DNA from: Streptomyces albireticuli
GTDB lineage: Bacteria; Actinomycetota; Actinomycetes; Streptomycetales; Streptomycetaceae
Assembly: GCF_021228125.1 (NCBI RefSeq)
Contig: NZ_JAJQQS010000008.1
Coordinates: forward strand, 248,001 to 312,000
Direction: 5' to 3'
Length of the DNA: 64,000 bases
Made by a program: the position numbers and the translations under genes. The stretch's first letter is position 1. Each line of letters begins with the position of its first letter. This document shows, in pieces, positions 1 through 8,581 of this stretch. The notes under the pieces were generated by a model, which was given only the letters and a program-made list of their open reading frames with translations, did not search any database and had not been told where the DNA came from.

Positions 1-679
1 TGACGAATTCCACGAGCCGCATCGGCGGGAAGACGTAGAGCAGGAACTTCGGGTCCAGGTCGAAGGCCCGCTCGACGGGCTTCATGTACAGCGGGGCCAG
101 GGCGACGAGCAGGTTGCCCACGAGCGCCGTCGCCCACAGCCCGCGGTCGGAGAGCCGCCGGACGAGCTTTATCACCAGGGGAAACGACAGATAGAAGAGG
201 AACTCGCAGCTCAGTGACCACGAGACACCGTTGAAGTTGAACCACCAGTCCTTGCGGTCGGGTATCCAGGACTGGGTCAGTGTCAGGTTCGCCAGGGCGA
301 TGCGAAGGTCGAGGGCCTTACCCATCCAGACCATCGTGACCACGGCGAGGCAGAAGGTCACCAGATGGCTGGGATAGATACGCGCGAAGCGGCGCCGCCA
401 GAATCCGGTGACGGTGTCGCGGGGCCGCGCCGACCAGGCGAGCACGAATCCGGAGAGGATGAAGAAGAACGACACCGCCGAGGGGCCGGCATAGACGACC
501 TCCTTCAGCCTGAACACGTGCAGGGAGGTGCCGGAGGACGCCTCCTCATAGGCGAAGTGAAAACAGGCGACGAACAGCGCCGCGTACCACCGCAGGCCTG
601 TGAGCGAGTCCAGGCGAACCCTCGAGGTGGGGGGTTTGTCGGACGGCCTGCTGGTTGGGGTGGGGGTTATCAGACTCAC
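1..679 (-). CDS. Acyltransferase family 3 membrane protein (partial)
   Basis: The 3' end lies outside the window; 226 codons remain, starting at a GTG at 677-679. A TAG stop in frame three codons upstream (686-688) makes this the first possible start. The reading contains LDSLTGLRWYAALF, a His in CFHF, the membrane segment FFFILSGFVLAW, and WRRRFARIYPSHL. This is the usual opening of acyltransferase-3 (OafA/NolL-like) integral membrane enzymes, which transfer acetyl or other acyl groups to sugars or cell-surface molecules. The substrate cannot be told from the sequence. No strong ribosome binding site is visible. It faces the same way as the secreted-protein genes that follow. Confidence 0.85.
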   Translation of the reverse strand, partial: MSLITPTPTSRPSDKPPTSRVRLDSLTGLRWYAALFVACFHFAYEEASSGTSLHVFRLKEVVYAGPSAVSFFFILSGFVLAWSARPRDTVTGFWRRRFARIYPSHLVTFCLAVVTMVWMGKALDLRIALANLTLTQSWIPDRKDWWFNFNGVSWSLSCEFLFYLSFPLVIKLVRRLSDRGLWATALVGNLLVALAPLYMKPVERAFDLDPKFLLYVFPPMRLVEFV

Positions 680-1029
680 TGTCGGCTATTCCATGTGACG
701 AGCAGGAGAAATCCTGTGACGTCGGTTGCGTCCCAGGGTCTTGCGAGGGCGTGGGGCGGGCCCTGGAGGTGCGATCTTCAGGGCCCGTGGAAACGCCGGC
801 ATTCCGGCCGGTATGCGCGGCCGGAACATGGGTGGTACGGCGTATGACTGAGCCCGCCCAAAACGGGCGTGACTGTGGAACGAATGAGCATGAAGCGCCC
901 ATCTTATAGGGTCGATGGTCACTGCACGAGATGTTCCGGTCACAGCTTTACCAAGAGCCCGTCATGGCCGCGTGAGGTTCGGCCTCATGCGACCGGTCGC
1001 TGACGCCCTGCTGCTTCCCCGAAACACGC
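680..1029. other. Intergenic region, no gene seen
   Basis: This 350-bp stretch separates two minus-strand genes. It should contain the 3' flank of the SGNH hydrolase gene and the promoter of the acyltransferase gene. Short open frames on both strands lack streptomycete codon bias and recognisable protein sequence, so I do not call a gene. Confidence 0.5.
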
Positions 1030-2448
1030 CTAGATCCGAACCTTGGTCCCGGGTTCGCCGACGCCGGTGGCGAAGGTGCCTTGTTCGCTCCAGCCGCCGT
1101 GGTTGGTGCCGCCGTTGTTGATCCAGGCGTTGACGACGCCGTTGTCTTGCAGGGTGAGGTAGTCGGCTTTGCCGTCGGCGTTGATGTCGGCGAAGCGGAC
1201 TTTGTCTCCGGGTTCGCCGACGCCGGTGGCGAAGGTGCCGTATTCGGTCCAGCCGCCGTGGTTGGTGCCGCCGTTGTTGATCCAGGCGTTGACGACGCCG
1301 TTGTCCTGGAGGGTGAGGTAGTCGGCTTTGCCGTCGGCGTTGATGTCGGCGAAGCGGACTTTGTCTCCGGGTTCGCCGACGCCGGTGGCGAAGGTGCCGT
1401 ATTCGGTCCAGCCGCCGTGGTTGGTGCCGCCGTTGTTGATCCAGGCGTTGACGACGCCGTTGCTCTGAACGACGAGGTAGTCCGCCTTGCCGTCACCGTT
1501 GATGTCGACCCGGTAATCGCCGGGGGGTGCCTTGCGAGAAGGCGTCCCGGGTTTGATATCTACGCGCTGCTTGATCCAGCCGTCGGCCGCTGCCCGGGCC
1601 ACGCCGTTGGAGAAGGCGTCCGCCATCTTGACGTAGCCGCTGTCCTTGGGGTGGAGGTCGTCATCGAGATCCTGCGTGGTGACGGCGCCCATGTCGACGA
1701 AGCCGACGTGCCGGCCCTTGGCCTGGCGCTCCGCGACCAGCTGCGGGATCACGGCGTTGAACTTCTCGATCCGCTGCTGGGTCCCGGCGTCCGCGGAAGG
1801 AACGAGAGAAGAGACCAGTACGGTCATGTCGGGAGCTGCCGACGTGATTTTGTCGACGAGCTCCCCGAGGCGGCGGGGAGCCGTGTCCACCTGGTAGTCG
1901 TCGTGCATGTCGTTGGTACCGATGTGCAGCAGTACCGTGTTCGGCTTTGCCGCCGGAAGCCATCGGTCGATGTTGGCGGACAGGCCGCCGATCTTCCAGC
2001 CCCAGTGTCCTTCATGGTCGGGGTCGGACAGCTTGCCGTTCCGTAGGGACCCCACGAAGTCCAGATTGCCCGTGTGCGGAGCCAGCTGACTCCACAGGTC
2101 GTCGCGATAGCCGGCGCCGTTGGAGCTGCCGGCGCCATGAGTGATCGAGTCGCCCAGCGGCATCACCGCGAGCCGTGGCACCTTCCAGTTCTTCGCGAAG
2201 GCGGCGGGAGGTGCCAGGGGCGCTGCTTGCCGACTGTCCCTTCGGGGGTCTGGAGAAGGTACGGGCGGCGTCGCGGTGGCGGCGGACGCGAGCTGAGAGC
2301 CCGCGGCCAGTACGCCGAGCGTCAGTACCGTGACCAAGGTGCGTCCGGCCGGTCGAGCCGAGACGCGAGGCGTCGGCCGCCGCCGGCCCGGCAGACGATG
2401 CTCGCCGGGGCGTGCCTCCCCGCAGTGGGGGTGAGATCTCTTGATCAA
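1030..2448 (-). CDS. Secreted SGNH/GDSL hydrolase with FG-GAP (VCBS-like) repeats
   Basis: A secreted esterase or lipase-type hydrolase. I choose the TTG start at 2448 because the same frame upstream runs through a strong hairpin at 2530-2563, the terminator of the preceding gene. The choice is uncertain and gives a 472-aa protein. A basic N-region is followed by a hydrophobic stretch (about residues 37-52) ending LASAA, a signal peptide. SGNH block I is PLGDSITHG with the presumed nucleophile near Ser101; block III is GTNDM; the catalytic Asp-His pair is DDLHPKDSGY. The C-terminal third is three FG-GAP units with the calcium-loop motif DINADGKADY, probably a beta-propeller for binding polysaccharide or surface. 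Units 2 and 3 are nearly identical at DNA level with a 159-bp period. Confidence 0.85.
   Translation of the reverse strand: MIKRSHPHCGEARPGEHRLPGRRRPTPRVSARPAGRTLVTVLTLGVLAAGSQLASAATATPPVPSPDPRRDSRQAAPLAPPAAFAKNWKVPRLAVMPLGDSITHGAGSSNGAGYRDDLWSQLAPHTGNLDFVGSLRNGKLSDPDHEGHWGWKIGGLSANIDRWLPAAKPNTVLLHIGTNDMHDDYQVDTAPRRLGELVDKITSAAPDMTVLVSSLVPSADAGTQQRIEKFNAVIPQLVAERQAKGRHVGFVDMGAVTTQDLDDDLHPKDSGYVKMADAFSNGVARAAADGWIKQRVDIKPGTPSRKAPPGDYRVDINGDGKADYLVVQSNGVVNAWINNGGTNHGGWTEYGTFATGVGEPGDKVRFADINADGKADYLTLQDNGVVNAWINNGGTNHGGWTEYGTFATGVGEPGDKVRFADINADGKADYLTLQDNGVVNAWINNGGTNHGGWSEQGTFATGVGEPGTKVRI
1036..1520 (-). repeat. Three tandem 159-bp in-frame repeats
   Basis: A 53-residue unit (DINxDGKADYL...NAWINNGG...GVGEPGxKVRx) occurs three times at the 3' end of the SGNH hydrolase gene. 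The copies at about 1200-1360 and 1360-1520 are almost base-for-base identical. Such DNA identity points to recent duplication or ongoing gene conversion and makes unit gain or loss by slippage possible. Confidence 0.85.
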
Positions 2449-2529
2449 AGAAATGTCTTTCTGCCATGCATCGCCTCCGAAGAAAAAGGAATCAACGGAT
2501 TCCGGCCGGGGCGACGCCTGTTCAGCCAA

Positions 2530-2563
2530 GGGGCTTGTCGCGGCTCGAGCCACGACAAGCCCC
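2530..2563 (-). terminator. Strong hairpin between the frameshifted trypsin-like gene and the SGNH gene
   Basis: An 11-bp outer stem (GGGGCTTGTCG paired with CGACAAGCCCC) encloses a self-complementary GGCTCGAGCC, with a single C/A mismatch between them. It begins 28 bp after the stop codon of the upstream minus-strand gene, as expected of an intrinsic-type terminator in Streptomyces. It argues against starting the SGNH gene at the more distal ATG at 2583. Confidence 0.75.
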
Positions 2564-2590
2564 ACTCCGGAAGCCGGCGGCATGACCGTC

Positions 2591-3427
2591 CTAGTTGAGG
2601 AGGTCGACCTCGCCGTGCGTGCCCGCAGCGTCGACGGCCGGGTACAGGCCGAGGTTGCCGTCGTTCCAGCGGACCAGGACGTCGCCGGGACGGTTGTTGG
2701 CGGCGAAGGCTCCTGCCGTGACCGACAAGGTGTTCTTCCACGCGGAATCGGGGAGGCGGAACGCGATCTCGTCGTGGAACGGCTTGGCGGAGGGAGTCAC
2801 GCCCGGGAAGATGCTGGCTGCACCGTTTTTCCAGCGGATCAGGAGGTCGGAGTTCGCCTTGCCGGTGAACTCACCCCCGCTGATCTGTGCGATGTAGGTG
2901 CCGACGGCCATCGCCTTCTGCAGCTGGATCTCGCCCGCCAGCTTGTTCGTGCCGAGGTCGGGGAAGAGCGAAATGGAGCCGTCCTGCCAGACGACCAGCA
3001 CGTCATCACGCAGTGCGTTGCCGGTGTACTTGCCGACGGCGGTCAGCTTGGCGTATTCCTTCCAGGTCGTGTTGGCGGGCCTGAGCTGCTCTTCCTTGCT
3101 GAACCCGTTCTGGCTGACGTGGGAGAACCACGTGACCTCTCCCGACTCCCAGCTGACCATCAGGCCGTCGGGGCCACTGCCCGCGAAGTTGCCGCCCGAG
3201 ACGGTTTTGGCGCCCTTCCAGCCGCTCCCCGAGACCTTGTACTCGGCGGTGAAGGGGTACTTCGGGTCGTTGTTGTCGGCGCCCTGGAAGATGCTGGCCG
3301 AGCCGTCGCCCCAGGTGACGAAGAGGTCCATGTGCCGGCTGCCGCCGGGCGCGCCGCCGGTGAAGTAGCCCGGGACCAGGTGCTTGGCATCGGTCCACTT
3401 CTTGCCCCGGAGAAGGTCACGGGGGGG
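2591..3427 (-). CDS. C-terminal repeat (propeller-like) part of the frameshifted trypsin-like protein
   Basis: This frame continues the serine-protease reading at 3417-4187 after a one-base slip in a run of seven C on the coding strand (3421-3427). It holds about five units of 55-60 residues, each built around a strand like DVLVRWNDG, DLLIRWKNG, DVLVVWQDG, LMVSWESG or DLFVTWGDG. Spacing and motifs resemble the FG-GAP/tachylectin-like beta-propellers common on secreted streptomycete hydrolases. It has no convincing start codon or ribosome binding site of its own. It is therefore either translated by frameshifting, separated by a true mutation, or split by a sequencing error. The hairpin at 2530-2563 follows its stop. 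Confidence 0.7.
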   Translation of the reverse strand, partial: PPRDLLRGKKWTDAKHLVPGYFTGGAPGGSRHMDLFVTWGDGSASIFQGADNNDPKYPFTAEYKVSGSGWKGAKTVSGGNFAGSGPDGLMVSWESGEVTWFSHVSQNGFSKEEQLRPANTTWKEYAKLTAVGKYTGNALRDDVLVVWQDGSISLFPDLGTNKLAGEIQLQKAMAVGTYIAQISGGEFTGKANSDLLIRWKNGAASIFPGVTPSAKPFHDEIAFRLPDSAWKNTLSVTAGAFAANNRPGDVLVRWNDGNLGLYPAVDAAGTHGEVDLLN

Positions 3428-4187
3428 CGGTGGTGGTCTGGATCCAGCCGGCGATGTCGTCGACGCGGGTGTCGGTGGCGCCCTTGCGGGTCTCGGCCTC
3501 GTCGGTGCCGAAGCAGCCGGCCTGTCCGGAGGCGCTGTGGATGCCGGCCAGTTCGTAGCGGCCGCCGACGTCCCGGAAGGCCGGGCCTCCGGTGTCGCCC
3601 TGGCACAGCACCGCGTCGTCGGACTTGCCGGAGAGGCCGAGGGAGGCGCCCTTGACCGACCCGACGGTGAACTTCGCGTAGTGCAGACGGTCGGGAACCC
3701 ACTCGTCCTTGGTGCGCCCGTAACCGGAGGCCCACAGGTCCTCGCCCGGCAGTACAGCGTTGAAGCCGACTCCGATGGGGGCGACGCCTGAGACCGGGGT
3801 CTCCAGGCGGGCCAGCACCAGGTCACGGTCCTCGCGCGGAACGAGTTCGACGACGTTGACGACGCTTCCGGCATCGCGGGTGAGGTCGGTGCGCCCGATG
3901 GTGGCCGTCGTCTTCAGCTTGGGCGTGCCCGCGGCGACCTTGAACCCCTGGGCCGGATTATCGGCGAAGCAGCTGGCGGCGGTGACCAGCCACTGCTGCG
4001 CGATCAGCGCGGCCGAGCAACTGCGCTGCCCGGCCCCGATGTCGAGCTTGGCGGTGAAGGCGTAGCTGCCGTCCTTGGCGGCCGTGCCCACGACGGCGTC
4101 GGCGGAAGTGGCCGTCAGCAGGCCGGCTACGGCGGTGGAGGCGAGGAGCCCAGCGGCCATGGCCGCGCGGGGACGTCTGGCGAACAT
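3417..4187 (-). CDS. Secreted trypsin-like (S1) serine protease homologue, probably inactive
   Basis: The 256-aa reading starts with a signal peptide (basic start, then MAAGLLASTAVAGLL, cleavage near SADA). S1-fold landmarks are clear: WLVTAASCF around residue 72, RDLVLARL with Asp122, CQGDTGGP around residue 199 and the closing helix DDIAGWI. The usual catalytic His in TAAHC is Ser72 and the usual Ser in GDSGGP is Thr199, so two of three triad residues are changed and peptidase activity is unlikely. I infer a binding or regulatory role. The frame ends at a TGA just after a C7 run; deleting one C would join it directly to the repeat domain encoded at 2591-3427. It lies 56 bp after the small secreted protein gene at 4244, probably in the same transcript. 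Confidence 0.8.
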   Translation of the reverse strand: MFARRPRAAMAAGLLASTAVAGLLTATSADAVVGTAAKDGSYAFTAKLDIGAGQRSCSAALIAQQWLVTAASCFADNPAQGFKVAAGTPKLKTTATIGRTDLTRDAGSVVNVVELVPREDRDLVLARLETPVSGVAPIGVGFNAVLPGEDLWASGYGRTKDEWVPDRLHYAKFTVGSVKGASLGLSGKSDDAVLCQGDTGGPAFRDVGGRYELAGIHSASGQAGCFGTDEAETRKGATDTRVDDIAGWIQTTTAPP

Positions 4188-4243
4188 GTACGTTTCCTGT
4201 CTGGTTCTGAGCGGTCTGATGGTGGCCGGGGAGGATCTTTCGA

Positions 4244-4756
4244 TCAGCCGGTCACACGGAGCTCGACCAGGACAGTGGGTGCGGTCGGCGGGGTGCCTGC
4301 TGTTCCGACACCCTTGGCGTCGTTCTTGGCCACCGTGACGGTCTGGGTCTGTCCCTCGGCGATGAGGTTGGCCCGAACCGCTACGTCACCGGTCATGATG
4401 TTGTAGACCTTGGGGATCTCCAGGCTGAGGTAGCCGGCCTTCCCGTTGCCGGTGACCTTGAAGCAGTAGAGGCCACGCTCGGTCTGGCCCGGGTGTTCCA
4501 TCGAGGTCATCACCTGGATGTCCTTGGACACCCTGCAGTCGGCCAGCAGGATGTGTCCGTCGCCCTTGCGGAGCGCGATGCCCTGCTCCTTGAGGATCTT
4601 CGCAGCGTTCGGGTACTCGAAGGTCTCCACGGCGGAGGGCAGCGGGGCCTCGTCCGTCCCGGCCGAGACCGCAGCTACAGAGGGTGCGCCAGAGGCGATT
4701 ACGGAGACGATTCCGATAACGCCGGCGAGCAGACTTCTGCGTGCGCGAGATATCAC
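4244..4756 (-). CDS. Small secreted protein of unknown function
   Basis: This 170-aa protein starts at GTG with GGAAGG about 8 nt upstream. Residues 1-30 form a signal peptide (basic ISRARR, then a hydrophobic stretch ending in SVAA). The mature part begins near residue 32 and contains two Cys (in ADCRV and LYCFKV) that could pair once exported. I do not recognise a domain. It is the first gene of a short minus-strand run that continues into the pseudoprotease, and it is divergent from the ALF-repeat gene. It could be a partner or chaperone of either; that is inference from position only. Confidence 0.7.
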   Translation of the reverse strand: MISRARRSLLAGVIGIVSVIASGAPSVAAVSAGTDEAPLPSAVETFEYPNAAKILKEQGIALRKGDGHILLADCRVSKDIQVMTSMEHPGQTERGLYCFKVTGNGKAGYLSLEIPKVYNIMTGDVAVRANLIAEGQTQTVTVAKNDAKGVGTAGTPPTAPTVLVELRVTG

Positions 4757-5065
4757 CAGAGAATCCTTCCAGGGAATACGCAGCGAAAATGGTTATGCGT
4801 AATGGCAGGATAAAGCCAATGGCAAGAAACCTACCATGCCGTTTGATTTTGCCTTTTCTTGACCAATCGCAGAGCCGTGAATCCCCTCAATGGAAAGGGT
4901 TACCTTTAGTAAGGGAGTGTCATGCGCAGAACAAAGACTCTCTCGTGGTGCCCCTCGCTCCGCCTTCAGGAGGGTTTCGGCCACCACCCCACCGGAGCCG
5001 ATCAAGAGGGCTATGCTTCGCGGCGCCGAATTCCGGTGTTAGGTAACTAGCGATAGAGGCCTGAT
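4757..5065. promoter_or_regulatory. Divergent promoter region, AT-richer than surroundings
   Basis: About 309 bp separate the GTG starts of the small secreted protein (minus) and the ALF-repeat protein (plus). The region is visibly richer in A/T than the genes on either side and presumably holds both promoters. I cannot assign -35/-10 boxes with confidence. The ALF gene has AGAGG 6-7 nt before its GTG. Confidence 0.5.
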
Positions 5066-8000
5066 GTGAGATATAAATCCTCCTTGGCGGGAGCCGCGAG
5101 AAAACAAGGATTTGGCACACGCCTGCTGTGCCTTGCCTTGCTCCCCCTGTCCCTCCTCGTGGGCCTGCTCGGAGCGGTCCCTGCCGTAGCGGCGCAGGAC
5201 GCGGCCGCGTCGGACCGGGGTCGCGTCGTGGAGCTGTGGACGAAAGGCGGCCCCTCGGTCAAAGCCGCGGCCGAGGCCGCGCTCCTGGGCACGGACGAGG
5301 ACGTGCGCAAGTTCCTGGACAGCGAGAAGGACTTCGCCGAACTCAGCGACGAGCGCATCAACGCGACACGGATCTTCACCGCGGGCGGAGTGACCGTCCG
5401 TGAGGCGGCCTTCAAGGCACTGTCCGGTTCGCGGGAGGACCTGCGCGCCTTCCTCAAGGACGGCTGGCGGGCCCCGTTCGAGACGGACATGCGGATCCGC
5501 ACCACGCAGATCATGGAAGCGGGCGGCCCCGCGACCAAGGAGGCCGCCCAGACCGCGCTGCGCGGCTCGCTCGACGACGTGCGGAAGTTTCTCGACTCGG
5601 GCCGGCACACGACCCGGGACAACGACGACCGGCTCAAGGTCACCCAGATCATGAGCGCGGGCGGCCCCGCGACCAAGGAAGCCGCGAAGGTGGCACTGCG
5701 GGGTTCGACGGACGACATCCGCGAGTTCCTGGCGGTAGGTCAGAACGTCGCCCTTTCCAGGGATCAGGAACGGGCGACCGTCGCCCAGTTGGCTCAGCGG
5801 GCCAAGACCGCCGGTGACGTCGCCAAGCAGCAGACCGAGGCGGCCAAGGACGCCTCCAAGCGCGCGGTGAAGGCTTCCGAGCTGGCGAAGGAACAGGCGA
5901 AGAAGGCCGCCGAGGAGACCCAGGCGGCGGGCAAGGACGCCGGCCGGGCCGCCGGCGCCGCGGGGCGTGCGGCGGACGCTGCCCAGGGCGCCGCCAGTGC
6001 CGCGCAGGAAGCCATCGAAGCCGCTCAGGCCGCCAACCACGCCGCCCGAATGGCCGCGAGCGCCGCAGCCAACGCCGCAGCAGCCGCTTCGGCCGCCGCT
6101 GCCGCCGCGTCGCGGGCCCGCGACGCGGCAGCCGGCGCGGCGACGAACGCCGGCATGGCTTCGGCCGCGCGCCAAGCCGCCGAGGACGCCGACGCGGCCG
6201 CGCAGGCGGCGGACACTTCCGCGGAGGCCGCCAAGCAGGTGCAGATCGCCGCGAAGGAGGCCGGGGCGGCAGCCGATGCCGCCGCAGGTGCCAGCTCCAA
6301 CGCCGACGCTGCCGCGGATGCCGCGGACGAGGCCGCCGGTTACGCCGGCGGTGCGAGCGCCGAAGCCTCCCGCGCCAAGAGCTGGGCGGCTACGGCCCGC
6401 AGCCATGCACGTGAGTCGCGCCGGGCCGCCACCGCGGCACGGGACCTCGCCTACGCGGCCGCGAGCGCCGCGGGAGAGGCACGCGCGGCCGCCACCAGCG
6501 CTGCCGGGCACGCCAGGAAGGCGGCGACCGCCGCGAGAGAGGCCGCGAAGCACGCCGGAGAGGCGGCCACGGCCGCGAAGCAGTCCACCGACCACGCCAA
6601 GGCGGCGAAGGACGCCGCCGACCAGGCGACCGACGCGGTCGAAACGGCCAAGAAGGTCCACGACGTGGCCACGAAGATCGAGGCCGAGGGCCTCAAGGCC
6701 AGGACCGCTGCCGGCATCGAGCAGGCCAGGGCGGAGAAGACTGCCCAGGCCCTGGACAAGGAAGCCGCGGATCGAGCCAAGCAGGCCACCAAGGACCTTG
6801 ACGAGGAAGCCGTGCGCCTGGCCGCCGAAGCCTCCAAGCCGGGCACGGACACCAAGGACGTGGCAGCGAAGGGCCGCAAGGTCGCCGTCCTCGCGATGAA
6901 GACTCGCGGTCCCTGGAGCCAGGCGGCCGCCAAGACGGCGCTCACGGGTTCCGACGAAGCCGTACGGTCCTACCTGCGCACCGGTTGGCAGCAGGCCGCT
7001 GCGCAGGACCAACGGGCACAGGTCCAGGTTCTCGCGGTCGACAGCGAGTATGAAAGCCTACGGAAGGCCGCCGCCGAGGCGCTCAAAGGGGACGCGAAAA
7101 CGATCAGCGAGTTCCTGCGCACCGGTGGCTACGAAGCCGCGTTGACCGACTACCGGGTGCAGGTCACCAAGATCATGGGCAGCGGTGGCCCTGAGCTCAA
7201 GAGCGCCGCCCAGACGGCGCTGAGGGACGGTTCGGCCGGTAAGCTCGTCGATTTCCTCCGGGAAGGTCAGTACACCGCGCAGGTGACTGACGACCGCATC
7301 CGCGCCACGCAGCTGATGGGCAGCGGCGGTCCCGAGACGCAAGCCATGGCCAAGATCGTCCTGCAGGGAACGGACGAGGCGCTCCACGAGTTCATCCAGG
7401 TCGGGCAGTACGCGACCGCCCGGGGCGACCACCTCACCGCCACTCACGTCGCCTTCGTCCAGCAGCTCATCGCCGAAGCCGCCGGCACCGCGGCCACCGC
7501 GCAGAAGAACGCCGCCGAGGCAGCCGTCGTCGCGGCCAAGGCCAACGATGCGGCCGACCAGGCCCAGCGCTATGCCGACGAGGCCCTGAAGGCAGCCGGC
7601 GTGGCGGAGAAGTCCGCTGCCCAGGCCGACGGTTACGCCAACCAGGCCGAGGCATCGGCAGCCGACGCCGCCAAGTCCGCACGGACAGCCGACGCCGCGG
7701 CGACAGCAGCGGAGGACGACGCCGCCAAGGCCGAATACTCCGCGACACGGGCCATGGTCTCCGCTGAACTGGCAAGCAGCTCAGCCCAGGAGGCCTACGC
7801 TTCCGCCGGTGCGGCCCGCGCCTCGGCCGAGGCCGCGGGCAAGGACGCCGATGCGGCCGAGGAGGCCCACCGGGGTGCCATCCATGCCTACGAGATCAAG
7901 CTGGCCGAGGCGGAGGCGCTGCGCCGGGCGCAGGCGGAGGTGGCCCGTGCGTCCGAGGGCATGTTGTCGAACATCGAACGATGGCAGCTCGAGAACATGC

Positions 8001-8581
8001 GGCTGTCGGTCGCGGCCACCGGGGAGCCGGACGCATGGATCCTCGGGCTCGAATGGATCACCGGAACCGGTAAGGAGACGCACCACTACGGTGCCGACGA
8101 CCGATTCACCAAGCAACTTCGCGGGGATCACTCGATGGATGCGGTGAGGAATACAATTCGTGAAAAGATCGCCAAGGGAATCGATAGTGATGGGGGAGTC
8201 AATGACGGCTACAGTGTAGGAAAAGAGGGCTTTCTCCGATTTGGTGCTGATGCCCTTTATGTCAGGACGTTCGGCTTGTCGGGGCAAATTCAAAGTTGGT
8301 GGACGGATGGGAAGTACGGCACGCAGACGTCAACCTTCGTCGGCTCGTACGACTATGAATTCCAAGTTGTGTCGCGGAATTCCCAAAGGGGGAAGGCGGA
8401 GGTGAAAATCACCATCAGGAATAAGACGGACATCAACTCCTTGACGCACTATCCGAAGATTCGGAGGTCCATGGAGAAATATGTTGGCCATCCGCTCGAT
8501 GCGACCGCGAACTGGCTCGGCGGTCCCTTCAGGACTAAGTGGCAAGAGGCGTCCTGGATCGAAACAATGGACGTCTCATGA
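5066..8581 (+). CDS. ALF-repeat, alanine-rich coiled-coil exported protein; candidate polymorphic toxin
   Basis: This 1171-aa protein has a signal peptide (hydrophobic core LLCLALLPLSLLVGLLG, cleavage after AVAA). Its architecture is duplicated: four ALF repeats (about residues 50-230), a long Ala-rich coiled coil (about 240-600), four more ALF repeats (about 605-790), a second coiled coil (about 795-970) and a unique C-terminal domain (about 975-1171). ALF units read GGPATKEAAxxALRGSxxDxRxFL. ALF repeats are, as I recall, associated with actinobacterial polymorphic toxins. From about nt 8120 the GC content falls clearly and codon use changes, while the N-terminal 1000 residues look native. 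That fits a swapped toxin tip on a conserved stalk. The tip (HHYGADDRF, WWTDGKYGTQ, YDYEFQV) matches no fold I can name. The stop overlaps the next start (ATGA). Confidence 0.8.
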   Translation: MRYKSSLAGAARKQGFGTRLLCLALLPLSLLVGLLGAVPAVAAQDAAASDRGRVVELWTKGGPSVKAAAEAALLGTDEDVRKFLDSEKDFAELSDERINATRIFTAGGVTVREAAFKALSGSREDLRAFLKDGWRAPFETDMRIRTTQIMEAGGPATKEAAQTALRGSLDDVRKFLDSGRHTTRDNDDRLKVTQIMSAGGPATKEAAKVALRGSTDDIREFLAVGQNVALSRDQERATVAQLAQRAKTAGDVAKQQTEAAKDASKRAVKASELAKEQAKKAAEETQAAGKDAGRAAGAAGRAADAAQGAASAAQEAIEAAQAANHAARMAASAAANAAAAASAAAAAASRARDAAAGAATNAGMASAARQAAEDADAAAQAADTSAEAAKQVQIAAKEAGAAADAAAGASSNADAAADAADEAAGYAGGASAEASRAKSWAATARSHARESRRAATAARDLAYAAASAAGEARAAATSAAGHARKAATAAREAAKHAGEAATAAKQSTDHAKAAKDAADQATDAVETAKKVHDVATKIEAEGLKARTAAGIEQARAEKTAQALDKEAADRAKQATKDLDEEAVRLAAEASKPGTDTKDVAAKGRKVAVLAMKTRGPWSQAAAKTALTGSDEAVRSYLRTGWQQAAAQDQRAQVQVLAVDSEYESLRKAAAEALKGDAKTISEFLRTGGYEAALTDYRVQVTKIMGSGGPELKSAAQTALRDGSAGKLVDFLREGQYTAQVTDDRIRATQLMGSGGPETQAMAKIVLQGTDEALHEFIQVGQYATARGDHLTATHVAFVQQLIAEAAGTAATAQKNAAEAAVVAAKANDAADQAQRYADEALKAAGVAEKSAAQADGYANQAEASAADAAKSARTADAAATAAEDDAAKAEYSATRAMVSAELASSSAQEAYASAGAARASAEAAGKDADAAEEAHRGAIHAYEIKLAEAEALRRAQAEVARASEGMLSNIERWQLENMRLSVAATGEPDAWILGLEWITGTGKETHHYGADDRFTKQLRGDHSMDAVRNTIREKIAKGIDSDGGVNDGYSVGKEGFLRFGADALYVRTFGLSGQIQSWWTDGKYGTQTSTFVGSYDYEFQVVSRNSQRGKAEVKITIRNKTDINSLTHYPKIRRSMEKYVGHPLDATANWLGGPFRTKWQEASWIETMDVS

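Noticed and set aside
680..1029. Possible tRNA or small RNA in the gap
   Set aside because: No cloverleaf, T-arm (GGTTCRANNCC) or 3' CCA context could be found by eye.
2449..2583. N-terminal extension of the SGNH hydrolase to the ATG at 2583
   Set aside because: It would translate through the terminator-like hairpin at 2530-2563 and place a long unlike segment before the signal peptide.
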